Source: Thysanoteuthis rhombus
Taxonomy: Eukaryota > Mollusca > Cephalopoda > Oegopsida > Thysanoteuthidae
Direction: 5' to 3'
Assembly (NCBI GenBank): GCA_963457665.1
Contig: OY735211.1
Location: forward strand, 34,379,231 to 34,443,230
Length of the DNA: 64,000 nt
Shown: in pieces, positions 34,262 through 45,282 of the stretch
How the letters are laid out: each line of letters begins with the position of its first letter
How positions within the stretch are numbered: position 1 is the first letter of the stretch
Program-made: the position numbers and the translations under genes
The notes under the pieces: generated by a model
Seen by the model: only the letters and a program-made list of their open reading frames with translations
Databases searched by the model: none
What the model was told of the DNA's origin: nothing

Positions 34262-34606
34262 TCAGCTACTCCGCTGGCAATTACTGCTATACATGTGTCC
34301 CAATTCACCCGAACCCCCATGAGAACAGATGTATGTTATTTCCGTTGCTCTGTTACAATTGAATTGCTTCGCTCATACATTCATAATTCGCGTTCAACTG
34401 AAGACGAGAAATATTTCTACTTAATGAGGCTTAGATTAAAATGCACATTTCCCCGACTTGTGGCAAACACCAAGCATTTCAGAGATACCAATCAGATCAA
34501 AGAAATGTGTGTGGAATATACGTGGAAAAATTCAATAGGGTTGTGTGGATTATCTTTAGTAGTGAATTATGCATGTAACATCAAATTTTTATTTCATAAC
34601 ATCTGA
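34262..34606 (+). CDS. Exon candidate, protein unknown
   Basis: An open frame runs from right after a good 3' splice site (CTTACTATTTGCTTATAG) to a TGA at 34604-34606, about 115 codons in phase 0. Its codons are less AT-driven than neighbouring frames. The peptide is mixed and soluble-looking: TDVCYFRCSVTIELLRSYIH, STEDEKYFYLMRLRLKCTFP, TNQIKEMCVEYTWKNSIG. The last ~20 residues are more hydrophobic and may be intronic read-through. Weak donors (CAT|GTAACA) exist near 34573. I do not recognise a family. It ends 10 bases before a mariner transposase remnant, so it could be repeat-derived. Confidence 0.35.
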   Translation, partial: SATPLAITAIHVSQFTRTPMRTDVCYFRCSVTIELLRSYIHNSRSTEDEKYFYLMRLRLKCTFPRLVANTKHFRDTNQIKEMCVEYTWKNSIGLCGLSLVVNYACNIKFLFHNI

Positions 34607-34615
34607 AGTAAAAAA

Positions 34616-34866
34616 ATAAAGTGTGATAATTTGGCAAAACATCACATCACCAAAATCTGTCAACCTCTCTACAGTCCAAATTTGGCTCCCTACAACTTCT
34701 GGCTTTTTCCATACAGATTTCTGACCGTGGACGAGATTAAGGAAAATGCAACAAAATAGCTGATGGTAATTTCGAAAGAAGACTTGGCAGAATGTTTTGA
34801 AGAATGGAAGGGACGATTAGTTGAGTGTGTGAGGTCCTGAAGTGAATACTTTGAATTGGAATAAGG
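34616..34866 (+). pseudogene. Mariner-like transposase, C-terminal remnant
   Basis: Encodes LYSPNLAPYNFWLFP (about 34660-34710), the mariner SPDLAPCDFWLFP motif that carries the third catalytic Asp. It is followed by VDEIKENATK, ISKEDLAECFEEWKGRLVEC and SEYFELE, the usual C-terminal helices. Both Asp positions of the motif now read Asn, and there are stops (after ATK and VRS). The N-terminal DNA-binding and first two catalytic residues are missing, so it is a truncated fossil. Confidence 0.87.
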
Positions 34867-35134
34867 CATAATTGCCCTAGGTAGACTATTTTATCCTTGA
34901 TGTTCAATGTTTGGATACTTTCTACTCTGCTAATACAAAACTGCATGAAAAAAAGTTTTTGGAATCTGAAAATAGAAAGAAATTACACTCCCTGAGACCT
35001 AATTTCCACCATTTCCTTTGAAGTAGTCCACATTCTTCCTGTTTTTCATTTGCTCACAAAGAGTAGCAGCAAAAGTCTGTACAACATTTGATTGATGCAT
35101 ACTGTTCAAATTCCCTGAATTTTGATGGTAGTTA

Positions 35135-35138
<4 letters not shown>
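34867..35138. other. Spacer
   Basis: No recognisable feature. Confidence 0.45.
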
Positions 35139-35186
<48 letters not shown>

Positions 35187-35400
35187 TGCCGGTAATGCAG
35201 AGGCATAAAATGACTGCTTTCACACCAAATTCTCATCTTGTTTATTCTTGGTCTATTCGTCTCTTTCAATGTGACAGTTATGTATTAAGAAAATGGACAT
35301 AATCGGCTCGACAGAATAAATTACAAATTGCATTATATTACACAGAATTTTATTTGAGATGATTTCCCTTCGTAAGGGTAAGATCATCGCTATGTTGAAG

Positions 35401-35440
<40 letters not shown>
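35139..35440. repeat. 221 bp segment bounded by two (TA)n tracts
   Basis: (TA)n at 35139-35182 and at 35404-35440 flank non-repetitive DNA. Near its right side is a two-part hairpin at 35358-35388: GATGAT pairs with ATCATC and CCCTT pairs with AAGGG around CGT. The arrangement suggests insertion of a short element into a TA microsatellite. Confidence 0.7.
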
Positions 35441-35441
<1 letters not shown>

Positions 35442-37861
35442 TAAGAGGGAATCCCAGCTTTGCTTGGGGTAGAATAAAACATAAAACACCTGACAATACA
35501 GAAATATAACATTTTCTTCAATAAATGTCTTACACAACACAACCAGGTGGGCCTTGGGTGGCACGAGCCAAAAAGAGGTTTGAGTGTTTTGAGTGTAGTA
35601 ACTGGCAGATTGTGCAATTGATTCTTGGCAAGGGTATCAAACACCCTTTGGCAGGTTCACGCACTCTCCCGCTCAGCGGAAAATAAGTGATATATATATA
35701 ATTATTTTTTTGTTCGCAACACAGCTAATGGAAAAAAAATTATTTACACCAAGAGCTTATTATTCACTTCTGATCTTCTCTGTTTACTGAATGTTGTAGA
35801 TTTACACCCTGAGTTAAGTTGTATTAAAAAACATTTAATGTTCATTTTTTTTTTAGGAGAGACTTTTGGTGCTTCCAATCAATAAAACCTCATTACCTTT
35901 TGGAAAGTGTCAGTTTTAGAAGACAAATAGAATAAATAAATTTCTGTGTTTTCAAAAAATGATTTCGGATAATTGTACAATAGATGGAAAGTATATTTCC
36001 AGTTAAGCATTATAGTTACATCACAAATACCCCCCAACCCCCCTTTTCTTTTTTACAACTGACATCTATACAAAGGTAACGGAAATATTATTGATTGAAA
36101 GAGAAGAAAATTTTCTTAGGAAACAAATTCCAAACATGTTTTTTGCTTTTACTGGTAACAGAAATCATAACCTAAGAATCAACAAAAAAATTACAAACAT
36201 AATAATGAAGATTTACAGCAAGCTTCTGATACTTTTTTATTTTCCATTAATGACAACATATTTCAAGGCCCCTCACTCGGTGTTATAAAAGCAATAGGCA
36301 TTAATATAGTTAGTCTTTAGTCGTAATCTTACTGTAACAGAACATAGAAACAAATTAACCCCCACGACCAAATGAAATTGCAAAATTCTATTCATGGTCC
36401 ATACATTATGGGAAAATATCTAAAAGAAAATTACTAAAATATAAAAGAAACCAAATTTGAAAATTATTGAATAGCATTGCGTCATTTCACAATAAGCACC
36501 GATAGGAGTAAATATTTGTAAAGAGAAGAATAAAGCTTAAGTTACATAATTTTCTTCATTTTTCTGCAAATTCTTATAATCTTAACACAACCACCGGAGC
36601 GGTCTCACAACCCCTAGTTTAAGAAGCAAAGGTTTACAGAACTTCATCTGACAAAATAAATAGGTTGGTTTTCGCCAGTTAACTCTGTACACAGCATTAA
36701 TGATTGCTGCTGGAACTGCTGCTGATGTCTGTTCATTTTTCTCACCTTGCCCTTTTTTCAACAACCAACTGGCATGCACACAAACATACTAACAGACAAC
36801 CAAATTTATATGTATAAGGATGTTTGAAATTGTGATGAGTGTCAAAGGCCTAACACTCGAACTGAAATTGCTGGCTTGTCATCTGTCAATTTTCTATTCC
36901 AACTATCAGACGTAATCTGTAAATACAGGTATGCCTTGATTAGTGTGGTTAATTCACTCAAAAATTTGTCTGTACTGTTCAAGGTCTTATAATAATTCAA
37001 AGCGTTTTTCTTTTTGTTTTTTTTTTTTTCAGTTTATACTAAGATACATTAATTTGTACAGCAATATCTTATCCGTTCTACGTTAAAACCCGCTCTAATC
37101 AAAACAATCAGAGTATTCCTATATTTCACCTTGTATCTAAAATAGATGCCAGAAACACACTTATTGAGCGGCTAAAAACTCATATTACATCAAAATACAA
37201 AAAATGAATTTCTGAAGAAAGAAAAAAAAGAAAATCCACTTCAAGGACAACATTTAATTGCCTGGGTCTGAAGCCTTTGAAGGCCTAATTAAAACTGTGT
37301 GGCTAACAGCCAACAGCTATAAATATAAACTTAAGAATAAACATATCTTTTTCAGGTGTGGGTGGTGAATTCAATCTCATTTGGATATGGCAATCAGAGA
37401 TTTCTGAGACTTTTTTGCTTGATTTGTTGAGTTTGAGTTTAATTCATTATGTTTTAATCTTGTTTTTTCTTCCATATCAAAAGAGGTGCAAGTGGCCAAG
37501 CAGTGAGCATCATGGTAAATCCAAGATCCAACTCAGGCTGACACAATCTGCGTTCACTTTTCACTATTGCTCTTGGGGAAGGCATGAATCTATTCCTCCT
37601 TCCTACATTGAAATAGGGTATTGTAAGTATTTATGGAAAAAAACTTTAGTTTCTTAACTCTGCTATCCTCTATCTGCTATGAAAATTATCTACTGGTTAG
37701 TTTGTAGTAATTATATTTCTACCTCAATTTTGACCAACAGTCATTGCTAAATACTTCAGAAATTCCTGCACTTCATGCTGTATTTATGAATAATCAAATA
37801 ATTAATTATAATTCTGAAAAAACTGAAAAATTTTAATCATATATAATATAAAATAATGATC
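35441..37861. other. Region without a supported gene
   Basis: 35520-35690 is GC-richer, with a coding-like minus frame lacking any motif. 36590-36780 (minus) holds a 65-codon frame containing a donor-like GGCAAG|GTGAGA. 37358-37657 (plus) holds a 99-codon frame without motifs. None is strong enough to call. Confidence 0.4.
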
Positions 37862-38240
37862 GACGAATTGCTTGGAGCCCATATCATAAACGAGATATTG
37901 GTAAATCAGTATCAGTTCAGAGAAGATGTCTGAAACTTGTTTCGTCTGAAGTTGTTCATCCAATGTTGGTTGAAAAAAGAAAGCAAGCAGATTTAAAGGA
38001 AACGTATAAGTTTATTTCTGGTAATTATTTAACTCTGTCGTACACATTTTTCACTGAAGCTCGACGCCAGCTTTGTAGACACAGCAAGAAGCTTCAGAAA
38101 TAGTATTCAAGAACACTCAAAAAAACTTCTTTGCCAACAGAATGATGGATGAATGGAACACTTTGCCTGAAGCACCAATTAGTGCACCTTCTCTAGGTAC
38201 TTTCAAGTTGAGATTGCAGTGTTGTGACAGATAAGTCATT
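37862..38240 (+). pseudogene. Non-LTR retrotransposon (CR1/Jockey/L2-like) RT C-terminal end
   Basis: Decayed coding for the last ~120 residues of a LINE reverse transcriptase. EKRKQADLKETYKFISG (about 37970-38020) fits the RR.R.DLIE.YKI.G block. NRMMDEWNTLPEAPISAPSL (about 38138-38198), with GTFKLRLQ after it, fits the family's R..N.WN.LP..VV.APS...FK..L ending, followed by TAA. One TAG and a frameshift break it. The 3' flank is AT-rich and leads into two further partial copies. Confidence 0.8.
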
Positions 38241-38370
38241 ACCTATGGACAATGTTTCAAATGTTTCAAACTTTGAAAATATGAAACAGAATATTTAAAA
38301 AAATCAATGGACTGAAAACACTACAATAATCAATAAGTTGGATTATGTATGATTTTAAATAATAAACAAT

Positions 38371-39110
38371 AAATCGCTTGGGGCCCATATCCTAAATGAG
38401 ATACTGGTAAATCAGTATCAGTTCAGAGAAGATGTCTGAAACTTGCTACTTGTACTGGACTGGAAAATCAGCATCCAAAATCCTAGCTTTTATTTGGTTC
38501 AACCACTTGAGACTGGCATCAGTTGATAATACACATCCCTCAGTCACCGAGTAGGCCTTTGAAGTCTTCTTTGCTTGTAGCAACAATTTGTGCACCTTCT
38601 CTGGGTACTTTCAAGTTCAGATTGCGGTGTTGTTACAGATAATCATTACCTATTGACAATTATTTCAAATTTCTAAAACTTTAAAAATATGAAACAAAAT
38701 GTTTTAAAAATCAATGGACTGAAAAAACTACAATAATTGATGTTGGATTATATATGATACAAAATAATAGCTGATAAATTGCTTGGAGCCCATATCCTAA
38801 ATGAGATACTGGTAGATCGGAATCAGTTCAAAAAAGATGTCTGAAACTTGCTACTTGTACTGGACTGGAAAATCAGCATTCAAAATTCTAGCTTTTATCT
38901 TGGTTCAACCACCAAAGACTGGCATCAGTTGATAATACACATCCCTCAGTCACCAAGCAGGCCTTTGAAGTCTTCTTTGCCTGAAGCAACTATTCGTGCA
39001 CGTTCTCTGGGTACTTTCAAGTTGAGATTACAGGGTAGTCACTCATAATTCGTTACCTATTGACAATGTTCCAAACATTTCAAACTTTAAAAATACAAAT
39101 ATATATATTT
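38371..39110 (+). repeat. Two more tandem copies of the LINE 3' end
   Basis: Units start at about 38371 and 38776 with GCTTGGRGCCCATATCCTAA, the same start as at 37869. Each ends with GCACSTTCTCTGGGTACTTTCAAGTT, which codes for the LINE's SLGTFKLRLQ tail (clear at 38992-39030 as SLPEATIRARSLGTFKLRLQ). The middle (GGACTGGAAAATCAGCATYC, TTGGTTCAACCAC) replaces the RT core of the first copy. Confidence 0.8.
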
Positions 39111-39439
39111 TTTGATAATTTGGAATTGAAAGTCAAGATGTTGGAGTGAGATGAATTCTTTCTTTAAAAAATTACATTAGTTTTTATCGAAAATATTTAC
39201 TATGCTCAACTTTATTTGGCACAGGACCACTTGGGAGAGATTAGGAAGATTGTGCTGCACCAATCTCCCAACTACAATCCTAGCATTTACGTGGATTCCA
39301 AATCTGACCTCTAGCACCATTAGGAAATCCACAACTATCCTAGCCACCAAGTAGTCTATTCTAGGTCATTATTGATGTTTATATTTAGTACATTTCGGCA
39401 CATGGCTAACTGGGGAGAGTATTAGTAGAATGAGTGTAT

Positions 39440-39585
39440 TGTGCCAAAGTGGGGAGGTCTTGTCTCTCTGTTGGACAGGAAAATCAGCATTCGGAATCCT
39501 AGCTTTTACCTTGGCTCAACCACCAACAACTGACACCAGTTGAAAATGCACATTTCTCAGCCACCAAACAGGCACTTGAATTTTG
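39440..39585 (+). repeat. Fourth partial copy of the same unit
   Basis: GGACAGGAAAATCAGCATTC, CCTAGCTTTTACCTTGG and CTCAACCACCAACAACTG match the middle of the units at 38.4 and 38.8 kb. A weaker relative starts near 39225. Confidence 0.65.
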
Positions 39586-40295
39586 TTATATTTTCAGATG
39601 GTGTAATTTTTCAAAGAGCAATTTACTGTATTTTTTATGTAACCAACATTTCACATCAACAAAGTAAACCCTCACTACAAAGAAACTCAATATAACAAAT
39701 TTCTGCTCTAACAAATGCATAGATCCATCTGAACTGACTTAGTATTTACTGAGTGAAGTTCAATAAGTGCGGTAGATATGTGGACCAGAACAAACTTTCA
39801 GTACTTTGCAGGAAGACAAAATGCACAATAGATTTATTAAGAACAAATTATACAAGAATGAAAATTTATTCTAATACAAAACAATTTATCAATCAACGAT
39901 AATTTCATACAAAATCTAATTTTTATTCTAATTTTCAATTTTATACTTTATAAAAACAATTAATTTATTGGAAAAAAACACTTCATTTGCTCCTATTGCA
40001 AAAGAATTTTATAAAACCCACATGGATTTTTATATATTGAAACTGCAAAAAATCCATCGACCTGGTATATTATGTTCTCTGTGATAGTTTCTTTTTGCCA
40101 TAAAGATCATGAGAACTTTTGTTTTTAGAAATAGAAAGACTTTCTTTTTAAAATTGAAATCAATCAAAATTCAAAATAATTGTCATAAGGGTCACATGAT
40201 TCAATAAGTATGAATAAAATTCATATGAAAATGATATAATTGTGTATTAAGATTTGCATGGAAGATTTGTTAGTTTGAATGTAGACTTTATGCTT
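39586..40295. other. AT-rich spacer
   Basis: No recognisable feature. Confidence 0.5.
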
Positions 40296-40506
40296 TAAGC
40301 ACATTCAGAACGTGCTCTACAGATGGAGCAAGGGGCAAACCATGGACAGTAAATGCAGTAAGAAAAGACCAGACATAAGATGGTGGGATGCGATACAAAG
40401 GTTTGCAGGTAAGACATGGCAGAGGGTAGCGCAATGGTGATCATCATGGAAGGAGATAAGAAAGGCCTTTGTCCAGCAGTGGACATATTATTGCATATTA
40501 TGATGA
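40296..40506 (+). mobile_element. LINE 3' end of another RTE/BovB-like family
   Basis: Translation gives RPDIRWWDAIQRFAGKTWQR then SSWKEIRKAFVQQWTYY with stops, matching the RPKTRW.DDI.R.AG..W and W..LGEAYVQQWT ending of this LINE group. The DNA ends GCATATTATGATGA. It differs from the six RTE copies with the GATGATGATGA tail. Confidence 0.7.
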
Positions 40507-40965
40507 CTGTTAGCTCATAAATTGTTTTGTATTAGTATAAATTATTCTTTTTTTGATAAATTTACTTGGCATTTACAATGTTTGTTTAAATCAAAATCAA
40601 AATAAAAATGGGAACGTTGTCTCTTGGCAATGAATATGAATATAGCAGAATTTTTTCTGCCACAAATCCTTTTTTCTGTAGCAGCAGCATGATTTCATAA
40701 AGAATTTTTCGGTGTATCTCCTTATCTGTTTTCCCACAAATAATCCAACGTTCTTCTCATTCACCGAATGAAATTCAATAAATGCAAAAATCAATCACAG
40801 ATCGTGTGCATGCCAAGACTGATGGGATTCATCAATGTGAAAAAATTCTGGCATGGATGTACCTAGTTATGGCCAAGTCTTACTGCATTTTTGCACGCAT
40901 TTCCTCCATGACTTCTCAACAAAGTTTACAGTACTTCACATTTGCTGTGTTCTTTCTGAATACAC
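40507..40965. other. AT-rich spacer
   Basis: No recognisable feature. Confidence 0.45.
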
Positions 40966-42452
40966 AGATGAGCCAAAATGTTATGACCACCTGCCTAATA
41001 GTGTGTTAGTCCTCTATATGCCCACAGAACAGATCTTACTCAATCAGGTATGGTCTTCACAAGACCTCCAAAGGTTTCATCTGGAATCTGGGAAGATGTT
41101 GATGGCAGTTTTTTTAACTTCTGCAAGTTACTTAATGGAGGTTCAGCAGAGTGAATTTTTTGGTCCAACACATCTCATAAGTGCCCAATGGAATTGAAAT
41201 CTGAGGAGTTTGGTGGCCAGTGAAGTCTTCTTCATGTTCCTGAAACTATTTATGTATAACTTATGCAGTGTGGCAGGGTGCATTGTTCTGCTGGAAGATG
41301 CCTCTGCCATCTGAGAAGATTGTTACCATAAAGGGGTTTACCTGATCTTCAATCATGTTATTGTAGGTGATACATGATGAACTTTCTATATGAATGGTAG
41401 GGCCCATTGTCTCTGAGTAGAACATTGCCCAAACCATCACACTGCATGGAGTGGCTTGTTGTTTCTCTTCAGTGCATCCTAATACCATTGCTTTCATGGA
41501 TAACCACAGACACAAAGCCTGCCATCCATCTTATTTGGTGAGTCTCATTAGAGTAGGCAAGCCTTTTCTATTGATACAAGATCCATTTCCGATGCTCACA
41601 TGCAGGGCATCTGATAGGAATATCATAAGTTGGTGCAAAGTTCTTTTCCCTATCCCATATACTCTACATAAACACCTTAGTCTTTTAGCCATCCTGTTCT
41701 CATCTAGATATCCATTTTAACACGCCTAGCATATTCACTAACTGGTAAACGATAAGGATAACCTATTTTATGAATGGACATATTGTATCAACTGAGAAGT
41801 TTCAATAAAAAGCTCTACTCATACCTTCATACTTCTTAGGACCTCTGGTTCCAGTGCAACACATTGCCAGGACACCCCTCTAAAAGGCCCATTGAAAGCA
41901 CTCTTGGAGACATTGTTCAGTATGAATATTCTGACTGGCTTGTAGCTTGCAGCTCCATACACAACTAGAATCAATATATGGAGTGTTCAGTTAAGAGCTG
42001 TGATGCATTCCTTCCTTCACCTTGATTGGAGCTACTTGCAGTTCATGCCATATTAGCCTTTACATTGGTACCATTTCTGGAGAAAGAGAGCCCCCCTTCT
42101 CTTTCCTCATGGATTGTACACCTGAATAAGATTGTACAATGGATCAGCTGAAAGTTTGCTTTGTCAATGCATTGTCAGCAGTTGGTGATTTTTCCCACCT
42201 CAGACTACTGCGTGCACCCAACAAACATTGCTGTTCCACTCATGTTCTGAATTGGCCTTCTGACTATAACAAATTTAGCCTCTCTCAAATAAGTCACTTA
42301 AATATTTTTTCTTGCTGTGGTATTCAATATATCAGAGTGAAATTTTCAAGGCCAATTTACCTGCTTATATAACATGGGCAATTGTTAAGACAATAGCTGT
42401 CATTCTTGTCACATGTCGCTGGTCATAGTGTTTTGGCTCATCAGTCTATAAT
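40966..42452 (-). mobile_element. Tc1-like transposon, decayed, with both termini
   Basis: Left end AGATGAGCCAAAATGTTATG followed by ACCACCTGCCTAATA, and right end in reverse GATGAGCCAAAACACTATGACC, form the terminal inverted repeats. Minus-strand coding (best frame 41261-41515) shows PCSVMVWAMFYSETMGPTIH and FQQNNAPCHTA, the Tc1 block VMVWG and QDNAPCHTA. The catalytic Asp of QDNAPCHTA has become Asn. Downstream the DLNPIEHLW block is unrecognisable. Length (~1.5 kb) is near the family norm. It is inactive. Confidence 0.85.
41985..42155. repeat. Inverted-repeat partner of 45283-45450
   Basis: TGTACAATGGATCAGCTGAAAG, GAAAGAGAGCCCCCCTTCTC and ACCTTGATTGGAGCTACTTG, read in reverse, reappear at 45283-45450. 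It lies inside the Tc1-like element, so both may be parts of Tc1 copies facing opposite ways. Confidence 0.75.
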
Positions 42453-42963
42453 TAAGTAGAAATGCCACCTTTGATTGACAAAGTAAACATTCCTCTTAAT
42501 AAATGACCGGCAAATCAATAAACCTAGCAAACAACCAATTCTCCTATCGTTTAACAAGTCAGCTCCCTTGGCAAGTTATAGATTCAGTGGATGGAATCCA
42601 TAATCAGTAGAGCTATGACTCAGCAATCTAACTTAATCAAAACTCATTCCCCCTTTGAATTGAAGGATTGCCTACAGCATTTTCTCTACAGTAGTCGGGT
42701 GGAAAGGATCACAGTGCTGAAAAAAAGCAGTGAGTGAATACAGGACTGCCTTCTCTGGGAAGGAGGTGTACTCTGAGCTACTCTTCACTGAAGAAAATTT
42801 CTGAAGTATAAACAATTCCAGAGACGTTTTGATGCCATATGGGATGAGTATTTGGACCTATACTAGCTAAATTTTCTAACCGGTAAATTGTAGAAATAGA
42901 GAATTCTAGTAGTTTAGGTATAGTGAGGGATCGCTGTTTTGTATCCCAAAGAAGTAAGAGAAT
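42453..42963. other. Spacer between Tc1 end and foldback
   Basis: No coding block recognised. Composition is less AT-rich at 42660-42800. Confidence 0.4.
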
Positions 42964-43211
42964 ATATCTCGGAATTTTTGAGATGAGGTATTATTATTAT
43001 TTCTATTGATATTCAGACCATCCTCATCTTGGTTGTTTTTCATACAATGTTTCGGCCGTTGCACTCTACGGCCTTCGTTAGGTATCATCTGGTAGATTTG
43101 GGGAAGTAACGAATCTACCAGATGATACCTGACGAAGGCCGTAGAGTGCAACGGCTGAAACGTTGTATGAAAAACAACCAAGATGAGGATGGTCCAAATA
43201 TCAATAGAAAT
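42964..43211. mobile_element. 248 bp foldback element with 12 bp target-site duplication and hammerhead-like cores
   Basis: Flanked by a perfect 12 bp direct repeat AAGTAAGAGAAT (42952-42963 and 43212-43223). Arms of ~100 bp (43001-43098 and 43112-43211) are near-identical inverted copies around a 13 nt spacer. Each arm contains CTRACGA, a stem GGCCGT ... ACGGCC/T, then GAAAC, followed by a GTTGT/ACAAC hairpin and CAAGATGAGGATGG. The left copy alone continues with ATAATAATACCTCATCTC. The single copy at 5306-5441 has the same layout. The known link is that Penelope-like elements carry hammerhead ribozymes. The standard U-H cleavage pair is not evident, so activity is doubtful. Confidence 0.75.
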
Positions 43212-43223
43212 AAGTAAGAGAAT

Positions 43224-44104
43224 GTTGTTCCCACAGAACCATGCCACTAATTACAACTTACAACCATGCAAATGGTATTATTATATTTTACAGCATATAA
43301 CAACTCCCTTTTTAGATGATATAACCTATGTTATACAACCCAGCATTGGTAAGGACGCGAGGAGGAGTTGAAAATTTTCTATAATATTCCCAGTTGAAAT
43401 AAGGGTAGGTGGGCTCTTATATACTATCGAATACAGAATATTTGTCTCATGAACACAATGGATCATTGGAGTACTATTCTGGACCAGCTCTCATGGTCTG
43501 ACATCTTGTTTTTTATGACATTTCAGTTAATTTGGCTTAAGTAATTACTTAGTCATTCCTATCATCAGATAGAATTGTGCTACATTGAAAAACCACTGAC
43601 CTGACAGCATTCAGCCAAATACTAGAGCAAGCCAGGCAAAAAAACATAATGAAGATGACTGACAGGGGGACTATTGGTTTCATGCCTCTCCCCAGGACAT
43701 AAAGAACATTCGTGAGAGAGTGATGCAACCAGTCTCAACTAAAATTTCAAGTTATGTCATTACCACTTTCAGAGCTGATTGCTGTTCATGCTCCACCACA
43801 GATACAGTCAGTATGTACAATGGAAATTGAAGAGACTACAGACGAGAACCCTGCCGGATCATAAAGCATCTATAGCTTAATCGTCAAAGCATTTTCTATC
43901 AAAGATGAAATCTTTAAGTGTAAGATATGTGTTTTAGTCCACAATGATTTGGCTTTTGTCAAAGCCACTGAAAGTCATTTTTCTTACTTACGACTGTAAC
44001 ATTCAACAATGACAATGAAGTTTTCGAATCCGGCCCACCGGCATAAATATCTAACCCTGACACGTACAGTTTTAATATTCTAAAGACAGTTGTTTATTCT
44101 TACC
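43224..44104. other. Region without a supported gene
   Basis: No coding block recognised. It lies between the foldback and a third Tc1-type terminus. A B-box-like GCCGGATTCGAAAACT occurs in reverse near 44025. Confidence 0.4.
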
Positions 44105-44148
44105 ACATTTAGATGGTCATAACATTTTGGCTCATCTGTGTATACATT
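44105..44148 (-). mobile_element. Additional Tc1-like right terminus
   Basis: In reverse: ACACAGATGAGCCAAAATGT then TATGACCATCTAAATGTGG. It matches the terminus at 42452 and the left end at 40966, so a second Tc1 copy, or an outer copy split by insertions, ends here. Confidence 0.75.
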
Positions 44149-44559
44149 CTAAATATTTTATTTCATTGAATGAATGCAAATAGAGACAGCAAAGTTGGGA
44201 ATATTTGTCTGAGCAAACTAACAAATACAAAATTAGCTTCCTCAATGATTGCCAATTAGCTTCTTCAACTGTAAACCAAAACTTAATTTCAAGACTTAAG
44301 CCTGAAAAAAAAAGTTAGCAAAAAAGAAAAAAGATTTATCAATAAAGATTTTTTTTTTTACAGACACCTGCACAGTCACATCGAAATGGTACAGGTGAAA
44401 AAAAAAAGAAAAAAAGTTTCCTGAATGTGTTTTGTTATTAGGTTAGTGTGCTTAAACTAATTCCAGCTGCGTACCTTCCAATTAGGAGAAGGTGGCTAAT
44501 TGCAGAGAGAAAAAAAAGAAGTGAAAAATTCAAGGTTGAGTATTGAACAACGGCAATGT
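44149..44559. other. AT-rich spacer
   Basis: No recognisable feature. Confidence 0.45.
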
Positions 44560-44745
44560 AAAATTCACTTTCAAAGTCTTCAGCTTCAGATCAAAGCATT
44601 GAAAGTTGGATTCGGCTTCAAAATCACTGGAAATTCATCCTCATTTTTTGCCTCAAACATTCCCTGGCAGCTGCTGTGCCAGCATACCTGTCCCTATATT
44701 GGCCTCATCAGCCATCAGCAGGCCTGCACCAGAAGTGAAATGTAA
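44560..44745 (+). pseudogene. LINE-type C-terminal zinc-finger tail
   Basis: The frame (81 codons from 44500) reads QLQIKALKVGFGFKITGN and ends CQHTCPYIGLISHQQACTRS. Many RTE/CR1-group LINE polyproteins end in a C2H2-like finger with the pattern C..C...C.S.IGL.SH.R.C, and the IGLISHQ.AC match is close. The first Cys pair is eroded. No RT block is adjacent, so it is a short relic. Identification rests on this one block. Confidence 0.5.
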
Positions 44746-45282
44746 AGGATGTACTCTTTAATCTGAACAATTTCATAATCTATCTAGGAGTTCCAATGTT
44801 TCCTGGTTAGTCACATGGTATTTTCAGGGTTTTTGTATATTCAATAAACTGAATGTCACATGTAAATGCACCTGATTGCAACAGAGAAACAGCAAATATT
44901 GCTTTACCAAAGCTGTACAAGTGGTGACTGAGTCCGCAAAGACCAATCTAGGTAATGTTGGTTTTGAATCTGTGCTCTCTAATCGACAGAGAAACAAACA
45001 GAAAAGGTCACACAGTTCATAAAATAGATAGATGTATACCACGGTATTCAATCTTAATTTCAAGACTTTCAAATTAACCAATTTCTTTGCTCATTAAAAA
45101 ACTGATCTAAGTGACAGACAATGATGAACCGGTTTTCATTCACATTTTTTTTCATTTCATTTCATCCTTTTCAGATCTATTATCTTCTATTTTCATACAA
45201 AACATGTGACTCTAAAAGAGTTGTTTGGACAACTTAACTCATCTTTTATTTGTCACATCTGTTGTTACCATAATCTTTCAGC
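44746..45282. other. Spacer
   Basis: No recognisable gene. The minus frame at 44824-45081 lacks motifs. Confidence 0.4.

Noticed and set aside
35358..35388. Hairpin considered as a hammerhead ribozyme
   Set aside because: It lacks a CTGANGA block directly before the stem, so it is kept only as a structured repeat.
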